Source of the DNA: Halorientalis regularis | GTDB taxonomy: Archaea; Halobacteriota; Halobacteria; Halobacteriales; Haloarculaceae | DNA: 64,000 bases | Assembly (NCBI RefSeq): GCF_023698535.1 | Contig: NZ_JALJCL010000018.1 | Coordinates: 1 to 64,000, forward strand | Direction of reading: 5' to 3' | Shown here: piece by piece, positions 61,810 through 64,000 of the stretch | Position numbering within the stretch: the first letter of the stretch is position 1 | Layout of the letters: the number at the start of each line of letters is the position of its first letter | Notes under the pieces: model-generated | What the model was told of the DNA's origin: nothing | The model's input: only the letters and a program-made list of their open reading frames with translations | The model's database searches: none | Translations under genes and position numbers: made by a program

Positions 61810-63456
61810 ATGATGTCCGACAGTGACCTGAGTTTCTGGGGCTGGGGCTACGCCGAGAAGTTTCCGGACGAGTCTGAGCGCGACGAACTCGCGACCAGAA
61901 TGGAGACGATGCTCGGCTTCCCCGAACGCCCCCGTCTGGACCCACCTACCCTCTCCGACGTGTCGATCCCCGAGTCGTCCGTGTCGGTCCCGGACCACCT
62001 CACAGAGGTCTGCTCGACGACGACCGAAGACCGGATTCGCCACACCTACGGGAGCGGCTACCGCGATCTCGTCCGCGGGTTCCACGGTGACTTCTGCTCG
62101 GCCCCGGACGTGGTAGCCGAACCCAGAGACGAAGGCGAGATCCGCGTGATTCTGGACTGGGCGACCGACGAGCGGATCGCGGTCGTCCCCTACGGCGGCG
62201 GCACGAGCGTCGTCGCCGGCGTCGAGTGCGATCCCGAGGGCGACGGGGCCGGCTACGCCGGCGTCTGCTCGCTGGACCTCCGCGAGATGGACCAGGTGCT
62301 CGAAGTCGACGAACACTCGCGCACGGCGAAGATTCAGGCCGGAGCGACCGGGCCTCAGATCAACGACCAGCTCCGCGAACACGGCCTCCAGCTCAGGCAC
62401 TACCCCCAGTCCTACGAGTTCTCGACGCTTGGCGGATGGATCGCCACCCGCGCCGGCGGCCACTTCGCCACCGTCTACACCCACATCGACGACTTCGTCG
62501 AGAACGTCAGAATGGTCACCCCCTCCGGCGAGTTCGAGTCTCGGCGACTCCCGGCGTCGGGTGCCGGCCCCGACCCGAACCGGCTCGTCCTCGGCTCGGA
62601 GGGATCGCTGGGCGTGATCACCGAGGGCTGGCTCCGCGTCCAGCCCCGCCCGCCCTACCGCGCTCGCGCCTCGGTTCGGTTCGCGGACTTCGACGCGGCG
62701 GTCGACGCCACCCGCGAAATCGTCCAGGCGCGACTCTACCCCGCGAACTGTCGCCTGCTCGATAGCAGAGAAGCGATGATGAACGAGGTCGCGATGGACG
62801 GCAGTCACGTCCTCGTCCTGGGCTTCGAGTCGACCGATCACCCCGTCGACGACGACCTCGCCCGGGCCCTCGAGATCGCCGAGGAACACGGCGGGACGGT
62901 CTCGGGTGACCCGAGTTACGACGGCCCGCATCGGGAAGTGGCGGACGACGAAGCGGGCGACCCCGACCGCGACGACGATGAAGGTGACTGGCGGTCGGCG
63001 TTCTTCGAGGCCCCGTACAAGTTCAATGCGCTGGTGAGTCTCGGCGTCATCGTCGACACGTTCGAGACGGCCGTCACATGGGACCAGTTCGACCGGCTCC
63101 ACGAGGAGATCACCGAGCAGGTGACCGAGGTGATGGAGGAGGAGTGCGGGGCCGGCTTCCTCTCCTGTCGGTTCACCCACGTCTACCCGGACGGGCCAGC
63201 GCCGTACTACACCCTGCTGGCCCCCGCCGACGTGGGCCGGGAACTCGAACAGTGGCGCGAGATCAAGGCGACGGCCTCGGACGTGATCGAGGAGTACGGC
63301 GGGACGATCACCCACCACCACGCCGTGGGCCGGACCCATCGGGAGTGGTACGAGAAAGAATCGCCCGACGAGTTCCGCGAGGCGCTCCACGCCGCCAAAG
63401 ACCGCCTCGACCCCGAGAGAATCATGAACCCCGGCGCGTTGCTCGACGAGCGATGA
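61810..63456 (+). CDS. AGPS-like FAD-linked oxidoreductase
   Basis: 548 aa. It has a p-cresol methylhydroxylase/vanillyl-alcohol oxidase-type FAD-binding domain: VVPYGGGTSVVAGV, QAGATGPQINDQLREHGLQLRHYPQSYEFSTLGGWIATRAGGHFATVYTHIDD, and LGSEGSLGVITEGWLRVQ. The C-terminal GGTITHHHAVGRTHREWYEKE corresponds to the HHH region of alkyl-DHAP synthases. D-lactate/glycolate oxidase-like chemistry is possible; the natural substrate is unknown. ATGs at 61810 and 61813 both fit the TTTAGA element about 28 nt upstream. Confidence 0.85.
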   Translation: MMSDSDLSFWGWGYAEKFPDESERDELATRMETMLGFPERPRLDPPTLSDVSIPESSVSVPDHLTEVCSTTTEDRIRHTYGSGYRDLVRGFHGDFCSAPDVVAEPRDEGEIRVILDWATDERIAVVPYGGGTSVVAGVECDPEGDGAGYAGVCSLDLREMDQVLEVDEHSRTAKIQAGATGPQINDQLREHGLQLRHYPQSYEFSTLGGWIATRAGGHFATVYTHIDDFVENVRMVTPSGEFESRRLPASGAGPDPNRLVLGSEGSLGVITEGWLRVQPRPPYRARASVRFADFDAAVDATREIVQARLYPANCRLLDSREAMMNEVAMDGSHVLVLGFESTDHPVDDDLARALEIAEEHGGTVSGDPSYDGPHREVADDEAGDPDRDDDEGDWRSAFFEAPYKFNALVSLGVIVDTFETAVTWDQFDRLHEEITEQVTEVMEEECGAGFLSCRFTHVYPDGPAPYYTLLAPADVGRELEQWREIKATASDVIEEYGGTITHHHAVGRTHREWYEKESPDEFREALHAAKDRLDPERIMNPGALLDER

Positions 63457-64000
63457 GCGCCCTGACCGCCGTCGTCCAGATCGGGACCGCCCCACCGCTG
63501 GGTGGCGGCGTCGAACCCGCCGTCGTCGCCCACCTCTACGAGGGCGGTATCCCCCGGTTTCTCGCCTACGAGGTCGATGAGGGCGATGATACTGATGACG
63601 GTACCGCGACCGATGCGGACGGGCCACACCTCACTCGCATCCCCGGCGCGTACGCGCCGCCCGTCGAGGACGACACGGCCTATCCGCTGACGGACCTCCT
63701 GCTGGGAACCCACAGGGAGGGGTCGGCGATCACCCAGCGCCTGGACACGCTCTCCCGGAAGGCCGCGGCCAACTACGGCCGGACGTTTCGGGAGATGGTC
63801 TTTGCCAGCGACGTGGAGTGGGGGTCGGACGGCTACGGCCGACTGTTCGAGGCGCGCAGCCAACTGGAGGCCCACCCCGTCGAGGCGGTCGTCGCCGTCG
63901 GCTTCCTGCCCGGCGTGAGCGACGAGGTGCGACTGGCCATCGAGGACAACCGCGACCGCCTCGACGGACCGACGCCGCGGTTGACGGCCGGTCCGGGGAG
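63453..64000 (+). CDS. protein of unknown family, cut by window end
   Basis: At least 182 aa. The ATG overlaps the previous stop (ATGA), so it is cotranslated with the AGPS-like gene. The start reads MSALTAVVQIGTAPPLGGGV, then an acidic DEGDDTDDGTATDADG stretch, TAYPLTDLLLGTHREGSAITQRL and ARSQLEAHPVEAVVAVGFLPGV. I do not recognise it. The coupling suggests a functional link to the flavoenzyme. Confidence 0.7.
   Translation, partial: MSALTAVVQIGTAPPLGGGVEPAVVAHLYEGGIPRFLAYEVDEGDDTDDGTATDADGPHLTRIPGAYAPPVEDDTAYPLTDLLLGTHREGSAITQRLDTLSRKAAANYGRTFREMVFASDVEWGSDGYGRLFEARSQLEAHPVEAVVAVGFLPGVSDEVRLAIEDNRDRLDGPTPRLTAGPG

Noticed and set aside
61579-63627. 682-codon open frame on the minus strand
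   Set aside because: Antisense of the AGPS-like gene, which has clear FAD motifs in the opposite frame.

Overview
The window is a GC-rich haloarchaeal chromosome segment. The evidence is haloarchaeal rRNA genes, acidic proteomes, leaderless promoters with TATA boxes about 25-30 nt before start codons, twin-arginine lipoproteins, a tRNA-Trp with a long box C/D intron, HalOD1, DpsA, BioU and many haloarchaea-only families. The gene content fits the Haloarculaceae/Haloarcula-like group, but the genus is an inference.

Layout. 1-4.5 kb: an rRNA operon on the minus strand (23S missing its 3' end, a spacer with a collapsed tRNA-like sequence, 16S, leader). 4.9-9.7 kb: a ribokinase-like kinase, a pseudokinase, an SDR, a UspA protein and two gene remnants (CBS, ArsA-type ATPase). 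9.7-18.3 kb: an iron-uptake and glycosyltransfer region (GT2, GT39-like, GT75-like enzymes around an FbpABC-type Fe3+ transporter) with DtxR-type palindromes. 18.5-21.3 kb: a PhaB/FabG-like reductase, the carboxyltransferase of an acyl/propionyl-CoA carboxylase and its small subunit. 21.3-25.9 kb: an isochorismatase-fold hydrolase with a YqcI/YcgG protein, MOSC, a thiolase/DUF35 pair, and a frameshifted gene beside its intact paralogue. 26-29.3 kb: DUF7504-like protein, iron-box small protein, DpsA, archaetidylserine decarboxylase. 29.3-32.5 kb: ADP-forming acyl-CoA synthetase with a BioD/DRTGG protein. 32.7-36.9 kb: biotin operon bioB-bioU-bioF-bioD. 37-42 kb: small membrane proteins, two sensor-domain paralogues, an HTH regulator, thioredoxin, HalOD1. 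41.9-44.6 kb: a LutC gene and a fused LutB/LutA-like gene for lactate oxidation. 44.7-48.4 kb: phosphoesterase, M50-like protease, PRC-barrel, TrkA-N/DHH protein. 48.6-49 kb: tRNA-Lys(CTT) followed by three exact-length 108-bp tandem units, each ending in a copy of the tRNA 3' end. 49-54.4 kb: endonuclease-fold membrane protein, sugar dehydrogenase, a histidine kinase broken by a stop codon and a frameshift, IMP dehydrogenase. 54.6-64 kb: DUF5794/DUF5795, intron-containing tRNA-Trp, DUF2237, photolyase/cryptochrome, malic enzyme, rhomboid, an AGPS-like flavoenzyme and a gene cut by the window end.

The most notable signals are the tRNA-Lys-derived tandem array, a set of DtxR-like iron boxes linking Fe3+ uptake, DpsA, a small protein and glycosyltransferases, the YcgG/isochorismatase pair, the collapsed tRNA in the rRNA spacer, and several genes caught in decay. 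Annotations rest on reading motifs and protein sequence by eye; no database search was run.
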